From Spirodela intermedia (taxonomy: Eukaryota > Streptophyta > Magnoliopsida > Alismatales > Araceae), in NCBI GenBank assembly GCA_902729315.2, contig LR746272.1, positions 8,086,827 through 8,150,826 on the forward strand: a stretch of 64,000 nt of DNA. Direction: 5' to 3'. Below are positions 10,661 to 27,969 of this stretch, piece by piece. How positions within the stretch are numbered: position 1 is the first letter of the stretch; the number at the start of each line of letters is the position of its first letter. Under the pieces are notes generated by a model. That model was not told the DNA's origin, searched no databases, and saw only the letters and a list, made by a program, of their open reading frames with translations. The translations under genes were made by a program, and so were the position numbers.

Positions 10661-13600
10661 TCAGATTCTTCCTCGCGCGAAGCTCCTCACGAAGTCGAGG
10701 ATGCGGAAATACTCGAAGAAGAGGGACGAGTGGGAACCCTCCAATCCATGCCTGCTCACCCTGTTGCTTCCGGAGAGGTTGTTGCAGGGGCTACCGCCGA
10801 CGACGAGGTCGAACCCGCCGTATCGCCCGATCAGCTCCTTGAGCTTCTCCTCGTCCACCTCCTGCACGTCGGCTATGTCGATCAACGTCCCCTCCTGTTC
10901 CGTCTGCGCCCACCAAGCCCTGACGATGTTCCTATTCACCTCCGAGATCTCCACGGAGACGACGACCTTCAGGTGGATGCCCAGCCGGTGAAGTGCCACC
11001 TCCGCGCCGCCTATGCCGGAGAAGAGCGACAGCACCCGCAGCCCCTGGGGGAAGATAGCCTTCAGCACAGAGAGATGGTAAGCCACGGTGTCCACCTGGA
11101 AGGAGTTCCCGAGGGATCGGAATCGCTCGGTCCTGCTTATCCCGCCGCCTCTGGTGTGGTTCTTGGGGAAGCCCAGCAGCATCTCCACTTCGTCGGGCTC
11201 TAAAGGCGCCACCTTATGCAGGCCCACCCACACCAGATTCCACTTCCGGCACTCCTCGAGGACGAACCGCTGTACGTCTGGGGCCGGCGGATCGCCGCCG
11301 GCGCCGGCGACGGCGGCGCGTATCCGCTCGGTGAGCCTCGCGGTGGCGGTGCACGTCTGCAGGCAGTTCAGCTTCGTCCTCCTGTCCCAGGAAGGCCACC
11401 ATTTCCTCGTCGCCGGGAGGGCTTCGTGGATACTAAGCGGGGGCACCGGATGAAGCTGGTCCCTCCCGTCAATGGGGAGGTTGTGGATGTAGCCCCGCTT
11501 CCTGGCGGCGGCGCAGAAATGCTTGGAATCCACGAACTCGGGCTCGACGCCGTAGAGAAACTGGGACATGGTTTCCCAGACTCCCTTTGGCGCGAGGGCG
11601 ACGTTCTCAAAGTAGAAGTACGGCGGGCCGGCGGCGCCCTCCGGCAGCTCCCTACGCGTGGCCCGCTGAGGGTCGGCGGGGAGGCCGAAGCCCACCATTG
11701 GATTCGGGAGGCTGCAGGTGGGCTGCTCCGCTCTGGTTCTGGGGCGAGCTCTCGTCGGAGGCTGCCGCCGCCGCCGCCGCTGCTGCAGCCACACCCTCTT
11801 CTTCTTCTCTCTCGGAGGATCGTCGGAGCAAGCTTTCTTGACCTTTTACAGCATCAAAAAGGGAAGCTTTCACCAGGAATCTCACGGAGATGAATCGTTG
11901 GAAGGGATGAAATAGGCCCGGAGCTCCCCACCTCATCTTCATCCGTGGATGATTCCTGCGGTTGGCTCAAATAGCCATCCGACTCCTCTGCCATCTGGGC
12001 AGCGCGAATGGAGTCCGCCAGTTCCAGGAAGGAAGCATCGGGACCTGCATTGATGTAGGAGGCGTTCGGATCACAAAGTGGGTCGAACGAGATCGATTGA
12101 GTAGATCAAAACTAGATGATTCAGCGAAAGATAGCATGTTGTTGTAGATTTTATAATCAACTGGAAGATTTGATTGAAACATTCATTCACCCGATAAATA
12201 AGGGAAAGCGAGAATTAGCGCAAGCATGCAAGATGTTCAGATATTTCCTGCCATGCACTCTAAAAGGAACATAATTAGCTGCATCAAAACATCAATATCG
12301 GGAATGGGCACTAAAGTTATTTGATGATATGCTCCATGTTTACTAAACTTATTTCCGTAGAAAATGGCATTGATCCAGACGGTTTCTTCAAAGCAAAATA
12401 ATGTGTGCAGACAATCAAAACAAAAAAGCGAATCCATAACCAACAGTTTGGTGTAAAGACTAAAAGAAATGATAATCCATTCTACAGCTTCCTTTATCTG
12501 TTTTTCGATCCCACACAGCCCAGATTATCTGAGATGGAAAATATGAAGAACTGAATACATTTCTAATCATATTTCCAGAAACGGATTAAAAGCTGGACCA
12601 CATTGATACTGATTATTAACGAACCGAATTAGGAGAATGAGGGGAGCCCCAAAATCCTTGTACTTTCGTTTCATATCTATCACTGGAAAATAGATAGATA
12701 GATAGATATCACTGGAAAATTTTAATTTACGAATGAATCAATCAGCCGTGAACTTTATTCCGTCGAGCTGGTGTTCCACAGAGGTGATTCCAATTAGGGC
12801 ATTTTGGTAGGATGAGCCACGTAAGGAAAGCATTAAGAAGTTTATGGATCGACCCACAGAAAAGCAAAAAAAATAATGATTACGATGTAAAATGTGAAAC
12901 TATACCACATCTGTCAATCGCTGAGGACACGTCATCTGCAAAAAATCCCATCTCCACCAGTTGCAACAGTTTCTTGTCTTTCTCCGAAAAATCTTCCACA
13001 TTTTCCTGAGAGGCAGACAAAAAGAAATTTTTTGAGGCATAATAACATATGAAAATGTCAACCACATATCACATCAAAGCTCACAATCTCCATCAAGCTA
13101 ATAAATAGGGGAAGAAACCAAATTAAGCAAGAAAAAAAAACTACTTTGAATGGATGAGTTCACGGTGATTTTGGAAATATACATGCGAAAATGTAGACCA
13201 GAAGGAAAAACTTAGTAACTTTGTTCGATTTTAATGACTTCCCGCACACTGTAAACCAAAACTGCAAGACTTCATTTGCAAAATTTTGAAGCTCATTTAC
13301 GATGGCAGATGAAGGGTCTGATAAAATTCATTGAAATTTCCAACTGGTCTGCTTATAAATATTTCTAGATACCGAAAACCATGTAAGAAGCCCCAGTGTG
13401 AAGTTATGCAGTCTCTTTATTATCAGAATATCTCAAAAGGCAAGCAGCAGAAATGGGCAAATTCCATGTCGATGCAAGCTGGACGGAATTCTGAGCAGTA
13501 TCTACATATAATTCTCGATTATTAGACAAAAAATTTGGAGCATCTTCATCTACATGCCTGCCCTGATGCCATTAATTACAGAAAGAACGCATTGTGGAAG

Positions 13601-14641
13601 ATTTAATGTATGCAGAACTAAACGGAGTATGAGCCGCAGATTCCACATAGAAAAGGGACCAAAACGCACTCTCGAAATAAATTTCCCAACACAGATACGA
13701 TGAGATGAGGTGATAAATAATTGAAGCTTTAATTTCTGCTAAAAACCATAGCATGAGCGTATGCCCGAGAAAGAATGCACCTCGTCTCCAAAAGAATCCA
13801 TATTGGACGTATCCTCGTCAACAATGTCTCCTTCACTCTGGGAAGAAACACTCTTAGAGGAGGAATTATCCAGCGCAGGAGTTGATCTCTCAATAACCTG
13901 TTATTTTAGCACAGAAATACCATCAAACAGATGCCATACAGAAAAATCAGAAGTGGGCTTAATGCTGATTATAGATCCACAGCTTTCAAGGGTACCCATG
14001 AACAGTCCGTCAATAAGTTCCTGGCCACTCACTGAGTAAGTAAGCAGAGTGTCTAGAATAACCTCCATGCCACCTTCTCCTGAAAGATACAATCCGGATA
14101 AAAGTTGCTAAGATCAAAGGTTTGAAGCTTCGGCGTTGGGACTGAAGCACGGTTTGCTAAGATACAAACCGTGCTCTTTGACTGCTCGATTCACCATCTC
14201 TTCTGGGAATCCCATTTCAATAAAATGAGAAACAAGCCTGGGTCTTGAAGGCCCCACCTCGCCATTCTGGAAGACAAGACACCGAGACAAGAATCAAGAG
14301 CAGACCGTCCATGATTTTCCCTGGAATTCACCAAGTCTTTTATCCGCAAGGGCCATCGTTCTTAGAACTTAATGTTGATTTCAGCCAGAGAAAGAACCGA
14401 AGATCACCTCTTCATATGCGCGTCTGACAACCTCTGAAACTGGCTCATGGCGAGATGGTGCAGAAGGTGAATTTGCTGGCCCATTTGAGCCTAAAGATAA
14501 TCCTGCGTATGGTACTACTGCCCGACACGATGGTACTTTCTTCCCAGATGGACTCGGATCCTCCTCATCAGTCCACTCCCAGTCATCCTCCTCACAGGGA
14601 CCCTTCGAATCCTCAGAACACAGAAACCAGAGAACCATCAT
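10661..14641 (-). CDS. DRM2: domains rearranged DNA methyltransferase (DRM2-like)
   Basis: De novo cytosine-5 methyltransferase guided by 24-nt siRNAs in the nucleus. The exons are 14641-14408, 14266-14170, 14079-14033, 13897-13781, 13005-12906, 12044-11932 and 11842-10661, totalling 1890 nt or 629 residues. The start reads MMVLW, like the MV-W start of plant DRMs; the second Met at 14638 is equally possible. UBA domain 1 is at residues about 79-126 (HFIEMGFPEEMVNRAV) and UBA domain 2 at about 173-215 (LVEMGFFADDVSSAIDRCG). The catalytic region begins near 281 (LPNPMVGFG). The rearranged motif order is visible: KNHTRGGGISR and SLGNSFQVDTVAYHLSVL come before motif I (LFSGIGG, about 509-515) and motif IV with the catalytic Cys (GGSPCNN, Cys about 589). 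The whole catalytic half is one GC-rich exon. An Arg/Pro-rich low-complexity segment precedes it. Confidence 0.93.
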
Positions 14642-16209
14642 GAGCGACAGCGGGGATCTAGTGCGCAACAGCGACAGACTCTACAATGACTGCTAGAAGC
14701 CACGGAGAATGTATACCATTTGCAGGATATTTTTCTGAAGCCTCCTAACCTTCTCTTGAGTGTTCAATCAGCAAAGCCTCTGCAGGAATCGTGAGCTCTC
14801 TCTGAAATTCAGGAAACCGAGCTGATGTTACCAGAAGGCTTGGGGGGAGAAAGCCGTGGCATGATCCTAGAAAGGGCCAAGAAGTGCAAAAATAGGCATC
14901 TAGAGGACTCGACAGGCATTCATGCAACGATGTACGATGCTTAAAATGGCAAAACCCTTACCCATCACGAAACCAAGCATACCCGATGGACGGCATATCC
15001 ACATAAACTCGACGATAAACAACGATCGTGATAAAAGACATTTCGAAGTGCCCGCCAAAACTATTTGGTTCACCTGCATCGCACTCTTCTTCGTCACAGC
15101 ATTTACGCTTTGCGTATTTCAGGAAGATCGCCGCACGATTCTCTCTTCTGGGAACTCCAAACCCCACAACGGAATGCCCTCCCTTCTCTCTTGGGCGCGA
15201 AAATGTTCAACTCAGACAAATCATCGCATGGGACTCGATACAGTCTGGCAGCCCGAGCGGAGTGTAAGGCGACGAGGCACTAGAACGCTACATCATCGAG
15301 GGCAACAATATAGTAGATACTGCAGCGCAGAAGATTAGGGCGGCAGAAGGATCCGGTGGCGACACCGACGGATCACATCAGTATCGAGTCCCATCAAGGC
15401 GGAAGGGCGTCAAGAAACCTCGAGGGCTATAAGTTAGAAAGAATGGCTCTTGAGAGAGGGAGATAACAGTTGTAAAGAACTACTCTTGGAGTGGGAGATT
15501 TGTCATCCAGGTATCGTCGCCCTCAAGAACAGGGCAGTCTTGGTTATGTGTTGTTATCCAAACTTTTTTGATAGTACAAAATAAATTATATATATAAATG
15601 ATGACTCGATTACTTATTATTATTATTTAATAAATATATTATTATTATTATTATTTATTTTACTTTTAGTATCAAACATCACTTAAAAATTAAGAAGATT
15701 CATTTTGTTTTTTTATGCTAACTTGTTATATTACACCATGATCTTGGTACAGACATCTAATCTGTGTAAAGAGGGGGGGGCAGAAGAGGCCACTACTCAT
15801 GAGTGGGAGCCCACTGCTTTCATGGAAGGGAGAGAGGAGAAGAGGAAGAGAGGGAGAGAAGGTAAGCTATGGAGTTGCTTGCAGTCATATACTACCTATT
15901 TTTAGAAATCGAAAGGTGAAAATCCATGGTGACAGTAGAGGAGGTCAAGCAATATTGAAAGGATATTTCCACTGAGGTAGGACAAGATAGTGCAAAGGCA
16001 ACGCCTTGAACCAGTCAACAGTTCTGTGGAAAGTAGGATGGGGTGGAGGCGCGCACATAAACTGGGAATGACGCGTAGGTTTTGACCCACATTACATACA
16101 GCAGTAGATCGTCAACAGGAAAAAAAAAAAAGAAAAAAAAAAGAGATAAAACGGGGATTACCTTCGCCTGCGGTGATGAGACCCACCACCCCCCCAACCT
16201 TCCGCCGGG
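14642..16209. other. intergenic between DRM and GSK3 genes
   Basis: Holds the DRM promoter and leader, and the 3' region of the kinase gene. Around 15620-15660 there is an ATT-rich simple repeat. A short G run occurs near 15772. Open frames at 14922-15338 show no known domain. No RNA gene or mobile element was recognised. Confidence 0.5.
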
Positions 16210-21243
<5,034 letters not shown>

Positions 21244-21899
21244 TAGACCGACACAAGAAGATACCCACTTATCTCACAGATACGCTCACTCGTTTAGCTT
21301 GAAGGTATTCAACCTGATTCACGGTGGCAACCACACATTTAGAGACTGTCAAACATTGAATAATGCCTAAATTCTACGAGAGTTTCGAATTATTAAATGT
21401 TCATGGAAAAATAATCACATTTCCCTTCAGTTGCAACACTTTCTCGTGTTAAAAATGTTCAACCAGAAGAAATGTACTGCCAGCGACTTTCCCACTCGCA
21501 TATGAAGCACACAGTCCGGCACGGCACCATCAGGTAAACAAAAGGAACCATCGACAGCAGCTTTTTCCCCCTTCTGGCTTCAGCCAGGGAAGCCGGACAA
21601 CCTTTTAGAACAAGACATGAGAAATGTGAAAAACTAGGGCACGGGGAGAACGGAGACGGCGAGAGAAATAGAATGGCACACCATTTTTTTGATCCCCGTT
21701 TCCCTACCCCCAGCCCCTACCCTCCTTTTTGACAGAGATCGGGCCTATTCCCCTCAACGCCAAAAGGGGCTTTGACAAATGGAGTCGTGGAGGAAGCCCT
21801 TCCGAATGGGCCCCGGGTGAGGAGAGACGATGACCAAGAGATACTGTCTGTTCTCCATTCTCCCCTGCCTCCACTCCCTACCGGCAGCTCCTCCAACCT

Positions 21900-21900
<1 letters not shown>

Positions 21901-21929
<29 letters not shown>
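21901..21929. repeat. (AG)n microsatellite
   Basis: An uninterrupted AG run of about fourteen units, 660 bp upstream of the GSK3 start. On the gene strand it is a CT run, a common feature of plant 5' leaders. Confidence 0.9.
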
Positions 21930-21932
<3 letters not shown>

Positions 21933-22340
21933 AATTACCTCGGTGCCTCCCGATCCGTCCCCCGAAGCAGCTGCCGAGCGCCGCCGCAGCAGCCCCTTCA
22001 AAGGGTAGAAGATCTTCCGCGATCGTCTCCGGCGGCCACGTCGTCGGGTCGGAGACCGGCGGACATCTCCAGTCCGTCACCGTACACCGGGGAAGCTCTC
22101 TGCGAGGTCCGAGACGGTATCAAATCCGATTTTGGGGCGGGGCTCTCAGGTCCGCCGGGACGACTCCGATACTAGTTACGTGTTCGAATGCCATTCGTCG
22201 AAACTAAAGACGGACCTGGGATTCCCCTCGGCGGCGCCGGCCGGCAACAGGAGGATCCGACAACCTGCAGGCGCTAGCGGATTGTCGGAACTGAACCGGA
22301 AACAGCGCACGATAGCTTCGAACTCTGACACACACGTCGA

Positions 22341-23491
22341 CACGTGGACACACCGACACGTGGACACACTCCCCACGTAGGCTCCGTTCGAAAGGAATAT
22401 TATTACCTATTACATAATTTCAATAACACCCCTGACTATTTGCGTGGAGTTCACTTGTTTCCTAGGGATGTTTATGGTACTTTCTTGCGCTACCAGATTC
22501 TCTCTCGCGCTGACGAGCAGCCGAGCGTGACCGAGGGTGGGGGTCGTGGCTTTCTACTACTGGTTGCGCAGTTACGACATACGATTTCCAACTCACAGAC
22601 AAGTTATCGGAGAATATTTTTGAGTCATTCTAAAAACAAGTATTTGGACTGGGGTCCACCATTTGCCGGCCCAATAAAATGGCGAAACAACGCGCCACGT
22701 AGCGGCAGCCCGGCCCAGTAACATCTGGGTTCCCGGACCATCGTTAGACAAATGAAAGTCTAAGATATCAGACCGACTGGATCTGACTTAACTTGACCTG
22801 ACATCGTTAACATAATTAACATAATTATTATTTACTTATTCGATTTTCATTAACTCGATTAATTATTCTATAAATATGTATATATTCGCGAGAAATTAGG
22901 ACGTAAGGAATCCCGTGATTGAGGGAAGGGGCCGGCTTCACGTGACACGCCGGGGGGGGGGTTTCGGATCCCGCATCGGTATGACGGTTCTAATAGGATC
23001 CGACCATATCGAGGGGGACACGCGTTGCACGTGCGAGTCGGAAAAAACCAGTGAAAGTCCGAAGAATCCGTGACACGCCCGTCACGTGACTCGCTCTCTC
23101 ATTCCGAGGATCGATCCGCAATTCCAGCGCGCGCCACGTGGACCACCCGATGGGCAATGTGTGGCCGCCGACTTTTGTGTGGACGCCACAAGACCTCCCC
23201 CTCTTTGCAAATATTTCGTAGAAAACCCCGAATAAAAATAAAACTTTTCCTCAAGGAGGGAGAGGGAGTGAGTTTTACACAATTATTTGAAAGTTATTCG
23301 TAGCTAGGTGGTACTGTGTTTTCGGGTAGGGGGCTTCTTGGAATTATTTAGTGGCTGTGAGGTGGCCGTTGGAGAGGACAGGGGGGGGGGGGGGCGTGGG
23401 GCGAGCGTTTCTAACCCACCCGTGAACGGTCGCATGTGACCAGAGGAGTTGTTCCAATCAGTGGTTGTCGTGGGACCCATCCGGTCACGTG
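22341..23491. promoter_or_regulatory. cluster of seven G-box (CACGTG) motifs
   Basis: Palindromic CACGTG occurs at 22341, 22357, 22939, 23028, 23083, 23135 and 23486. The first two lie within a 16-bp direct repeat (GACACGTGGACACACC). The one at 23083 sits in the longer palindrome GTCACGTGAC, and the one at 23135 reads CCACGTGG. G-boxes bind bZIP and bHLH factors, including ABA and light regulators. Which of the two flanking genes they serve cannot be told from sequence. Confidence 0.6.
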
Positions 23492-23852
23492 TGCCCCTCC
23501 GCCGTGGATATATTATTATTATCATTATTTGAGGGGCCGGCGGCGTAGCAGAATCCATAACCCCGAATCTGTTTGGGGGGGGAGGAATTGCTTCCTCTAC
23601 GCGAGGAGACGTACGCTCGAGGGTACAGGGGTCTCCTCCCAACCATCCATCACAGGAGAAGGGCGAGGAGAGGGAATGAAGGACAAGAATGAATTCCGAG
23701 CAAGAGCCACTCAAAAGCGCTTTTCCACCCCTTCTTTTTATCCTTTTCGGAGTATTTTTCTCTACGCATTAACTGTATGCATAGCCGAGACACGTAATGC
23801 TTTTGAAAAATGGAGATATATAGAGAAATGGAGAGAGAGTGAGAGAAATACA

Positions 23853-24010
23853 GGTTACGCTGTCCTTGGGTTGCTTACAGTCTCCTGGGCCCTAGAGAGA
23901 GAGAGAGAGAGAGGCAGTGCAGTCCTCTGGTTGCTTACAGTCTCCTGGGCCCTAGAGAGGGAGAGAGAGATAGAGAGAGGGAATGCGGTCCTTGGGTTGA
24001 TTACAGACTC
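23853..24010. repeat. tandem repeat, about 2.5 copies of 60-65 bp
   Basis: A unit of the form GTCC(T)TGGTTGCTTACAGTCTCCTGGGCCCTAGAG plus a GA run begins near 23860, again near 23920 and partly near 23985. In the last, partial copy the block reads TTGATTACAGACTCC. It ends about 200 bp upstream of the polygalacturonase start and may overlap its promoter or leader. Confidence 0.75.
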
Positions 24011-24046
24011 CAGTGGGGTACCGTGGGTTCTGGGTATAGATGCGGG

Positions 24047-24078
<32 letters not shown>

Positions 24079-24208
24079 AATAGAGGTTGGTTTACGTCCT
24101 ACTTAAACAAGGCCACCAGTCTGTCACTCACGGCTGAGCCACAAGAAGAGACCCTGCTCCCGCCCACGCACAAGGAACAGGCAGAGGAGCAGGGGGAGAG
24201 AAAGGAAG

Positions 24209-26863
24209 ATGGGAAGCTTCGGGTTGAAGGGCCTCGTGGTGGCGCTCCTCTTGCTCTTCCTCTTGATGGGCAGCAGCTTCGGGCCATGCAATGCCAGGCG
24301 AGGCAAGCACTGGAGAGTCAGCAGGATCTCCTCCTCCTTCCTGGCAAGGAAGAGGGGCAGAGGGAAGAGCCATCACCATGGCGGCAGCGGGTCTGGCTCG
24401 AGCAAGAAGCCCAAGGCGGCGCCGCCACTCCTCCCTCCCAGCCCCTCGCTGGCGCCGAGTCCCGGCCCCTCGCCGGCGCCGAGTCCCGGCCCCTCTCCGG
24501 CGGCGAAGCCATCCCCTGCTCCGACGGCCAAGCCATCCCCTGCCCCGTCGCCGGCAAGCCGCTCCGGCGGGCACAACGTGTTCGACGTTCTGGACTTCGG
24601 CGCTAAGGGCGACGGTGTCGCAGAGGACACTAAGGTGGCTCTCGTCTCCCCTCTGCTTCATCCTCTCTCTCTCTCTCTCGCTGTCTTCCTCTTCCATCAT
24701 AGGCTGGTATCTGGAGAGAGAATGAGAGACCTGTCGCAGTTTCCTCCTCCGGGTATCTCGGCAACTGCATTCTGCGATGCGAGAGCGGCAATGTAGGTTC
24801 CTCGGACGTGACCCCGAGCAGGATTTCGCGCTCTTCCTCCTCACTCTGTTTTCAGATATTCTTTCCTCTTTTTCTATCCCTGTATAGCTATCGAGGGAGA
24901 GAGAGAGAGAGAGGGAGCCTACCATTGCCGCCTCGGAGAGTCTTGGTGGGCAATGCGGGTGGCTCTGTTCCGGCCGCCGGAGGAGCCTCTGCACCCTGAG
25001 ACAGGCGGAGAGACGTGGAGGGCAAAATGGTCATTCCCATGTAAAAAGGCCATGTTCCTGTCCGTGGTTTTTATGGCCAGGAGTTTCGGAAGGTGGCGAG
25101 GATGAGGCGGATTATTTAATCTCCCAGTAAATCGAGACGACGACGGAGAAAAATTCGAATTTTGGTGGGAATATCTGGTGAGCTCCGGCGGAAAGCTGAG
25201 CGGGTTTTCTTCATCCGCAGGCTTTCATGGCGGCGTGGGCCGCCGCCTGCAAGGTGGAGGGATCAACTGTCTTGGTGCCGTCCGACTACGAGTTCCTGCT
25301 CGGCCCCATCTCCTTCTCCGGCCCCTACTGCCAGCCCAACATCGTCTTCCAGGTAACCTTCGACCTCGAAGGATCTCCTGAGGGGGAAGGAAGGAAGGCT
25401 TTCGCCGCAGTCTAACCACGTCGATCTTCTTCTTCGTGGTCGTCTTCTGCTGCAGTTGGACGGCACCGTCGTCGCGCCGACGAGCTCCAAGGCGTGGGGC
25501 ACCGGCCTGCTCCAGTGGCTGGAGTTCACCAAGCTGAAGGGCATCACCATCAAAGGGAAGGGCGTCATCGAGGGCCACGGCGCCGTCTGGTGGAGCCAAT
25601 CCCAATTCGAATATGAACCTGTAAGCCCCCCAGCTCTCCTTCCTTCTTCCAAGCTCCATCGCCGGCGCTGGCCATTCCCTAACGACGACCGTTTTCCTTC
25701 CCCTCCGCTGTTTACAGATTGCCGGTTCACTGTTCGGGACATTGCCGCACATAAAACCGACGGTAAGCTGCGTTTCCTTCTTCCTCCTCCCCGGCGAATT
25801 CAGCCGAGTTCCTGATGGGGAAGCTCGTGTGGCTCAGGCGCTGAGGTTCTACGGCAGCGTGGGCGTGACGGTGACCGGGATCACTATCCAGAACAGCCCG
25901 CAGTGCCACCTCAAGTTCGACAACTGCGCCGGCGTGGAGGTCTTCAACATGTCCATCTCCTCCCCCGGCAACAGCATCAACACTGACGGCATCCACCTGC
26001 AGAACTCCCGGGACGTCTCCATCCACCACACCGACCTCAGCTGCGGTAACTCCCCTCCCCTAGAGGTAGAAAGAGAGAGGAAGAAAATCAGAGAGAGAGA
26101 GAGATGGGGTTGCAGCTCGTCCGCAGTGAGTAGGACAAGGGAGGCTCACATGCGGGCGCTGTGAATGCAGGAGACGACTGCGTGTCCATACAAACGGGGT
26201 GCTCGAACGTGAACATTCACAGCGTGAACTGCGGGCCCGGACACGGGATCAGCATCGGAGGGCTCGGAAGGGATGACACCAAGGCCTGCGTCTCCAACAT
26301 AACCGTCCAGAACGTTGCCATGCAGGGCACCATGACCGGCGTCAGGATCAAGACCTGGCAGGTGATCCCTCTCCAATCTCTCTCTCTCTCTCTCTCTCGC
26401 TCTACCTACTGGAAGTGGTCGTTGGCAATGGTTGTGGTGTTGATGGCTGGGGGGTTGATGGACGGAGCAGGGAGGGTCGGGGTCGGTGCAGAACGTGAAG
26501 TTCTCGGGGATAAGGATGATGGAGGTGCAGACGCCGATTGTGATCGACCAGTACTACTGCGACCGGACGACGTGCAGGAACCAGACGGCGGCAGTGGCGC
26601 TCTCCGGCATCTCCTACGAGAACATCAAGGGGACCTACACGGTGAAGCCGGTGCACTTCGCCTGCAGCGACAGCCTTCCCTGCTCGGACATTCGCCTCAC
26701 CAACATCGAGCTCCGCCCCCTACAAGAGCGCTACCACATGTACAACCCCTTCTGCTGGCAGACCTTCGGAGAGCTTCTCACCCCCGCAGTGCCCCCCATC
26801 GACTGCCTCCAGACGGGGAAGCCGATCACCAGCCGCCCCATGTCCGAGCTCGAATCCTGCTGA
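24209..26863 (+). CDS. polygalacturonase (GH28) with proline-rich N-terminal region
   Basis: Secreted pectin-degrading enzyme that hydrolyses homogalacturonan in the cell wall. Exons 24209-24634, 25221-25352, 25456-25620, 25718-25762, 25838-26045, 26171-26361 and 26471-26863 give 1560 nt or 519 residues. A signal peptide is visible at 1-29 (hydrophobic VVALLLLFLLM, cut near CNA). Next come a basic, His- and Ser-containing stretch (30-66) and an SP/AP-repeat region (about 76-117) like arabinogalactan proteins. The GH28 domain runs from about 123 to the end. All four GH28 signatures are intact: NTD (304-306), GDD (326-328), GHG (349-351) and RIK (384-386). The Pro-rich leader resembles the Arabidopsis At1g48100 class of polygalacturonases, from memory. 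Exo versus endo activity cannot be decided from sequence. A GA-rich intron (26046-26170) and a CT-rich intron (26362-26470) interrupt the catalytic part. Confidence 0.95.
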
Positions 26864-27969
26864 CCTCCCTCCGCCGCGGCCGCTGCCGCCGCCGCCGTGT
26901 GTGCATATGCGAGGTCGTCTTGATCATTTCCGACCCCGTCTGCCACCATGAGGACTGTGTATTGATTCATATTCTCTCAAATATGTCATCTTCGATCCTT
27001 CACCCCGTCTCTTCTCCTCTCCACACCCCCTCTTCTCCTCCTCAGGAGGAGAAGAACGACAACGACGACGGAAGCCGTCCCCTCTCACCTTCTCGCGGGC
27101 GGAGCCCCGCCAACCAGCCAGCATCTTCTTCTTCGAGGAGGACGACAGAAGCCAGCTGTTGTCTGTCTATCCCCGTGGCCGGCACCACACCTCCAAAGTC
27201 CGATCATACGCTCTACTGCTGACCTGGCCATGAGCTATCTACATTTGAACCAGGTCGATCCTCGATCCCTCGATAGGTCGAGCTGCCACTTTACCAAAGT
27301 CCAGTCCAGGTGGAGATCTCAGGGACGATTGACGAGGGTCAACAGTTTGCGGCTCAACGTCAAATTCCATTTAGGGGAGATTAAGTGAAGACTTTTAGTC
27401 GACTTTAAAGCGCTGAGAAAAACTGGTCGAACTATCTCTGGGGCAATGATTAGTCAACGATCTGCGTTCGACTAAGCCAAGCTGGTTGACTTTGTAGATT
27501 TCCACCAGTTGAATCCGGGGGCGGGGTGTTAATGCCGGTTTTGGTTTTGTTTCCCGGCGCGGGCTTCAAGCTAACCCATGAAAAGGAAAATTAGCTACAT
27601 TAATAAGTCCCAAAATAATACTATTTATCAAACGGAATATAATTTTTTTTTATCGGGATTAATATTCATGTTATTCGAATAGTTCGGATAAAAACATTTA
27701 ATATTAATATCGTATTTAATATAATAAGATGGGATGAATACTCATCAATATTTAATTCGAATTAATGTTAAGTATGGCGTAGAAAGGGGGCGAGGAAACG
27801 TGGGTAGAAGAAGTTCGTACTTGTCCCCGTTGCCTACGTGACTGAACAGGAATGAAGTTGCTTGCATCCGTTCCAGCGGCAGAATGAGCACCTGAGCTCG
27901 GCGAAGGGGGGGACGGGGTTGGACAGTGACGGAGGGGAGTTCCTCGGGGGGGTTCAATCGTGAACGAAG
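26864..27969. other. intergenic between PG and VPS34 genes
   Basis: The first 300 bp is the probable 3' untranslated region of the polygalacturonase and includes a 25-bp hairpin at 27031-27055. The part at 27590-27770 is very AT-rich. The last 200 bp is GC-rich and probably the VPS34 leader. No gene was recognised. Confidence 0.5.

Larger units (their letters stand above)
21244..24208. other. divergent intergenic region between GSK3 and PG genes
   Basis: Shared upstream region of two divergently transcribed genes. The part at 21250-22120 probably contains the leader of the kinase gene and includes a GA run at 21901-21929. From 22330 to 23500 there are seven CACGTG hexamers. A G12 run lies near 23382-23393. 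From 23853 to 24010 there is a short tandem repeat with GA runs. No coding exon was recognised; the open frame at 23436-24083 is simple repeat. Confidence 0.55.

Noticed and set aside
11216-11893. Long open frame on the plus strand
   Set aside because: It is the antisense shadow of the GC-rich DRM catalytic exon. The minus-strand protein is conserved and this one is not.
23436-24083. 215-codon open frame on the plus strand
   Set aside because: Its second half is translated GA microsatellite and tandem repeat (Glu-Arg runs), with no family resemblance.
24128-24994. 288-codon open frame on the minus strand
   Set aside because: Antisense to the proline-rich first exon of the polygalacturonase. 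Composition is low-complexity.
26161-27222. 353-codon open frame on the plus strand
   Set aside because: It reads through polygalacturonase introns and continues in a different frame from the true last exon, so it is not a separate gene.
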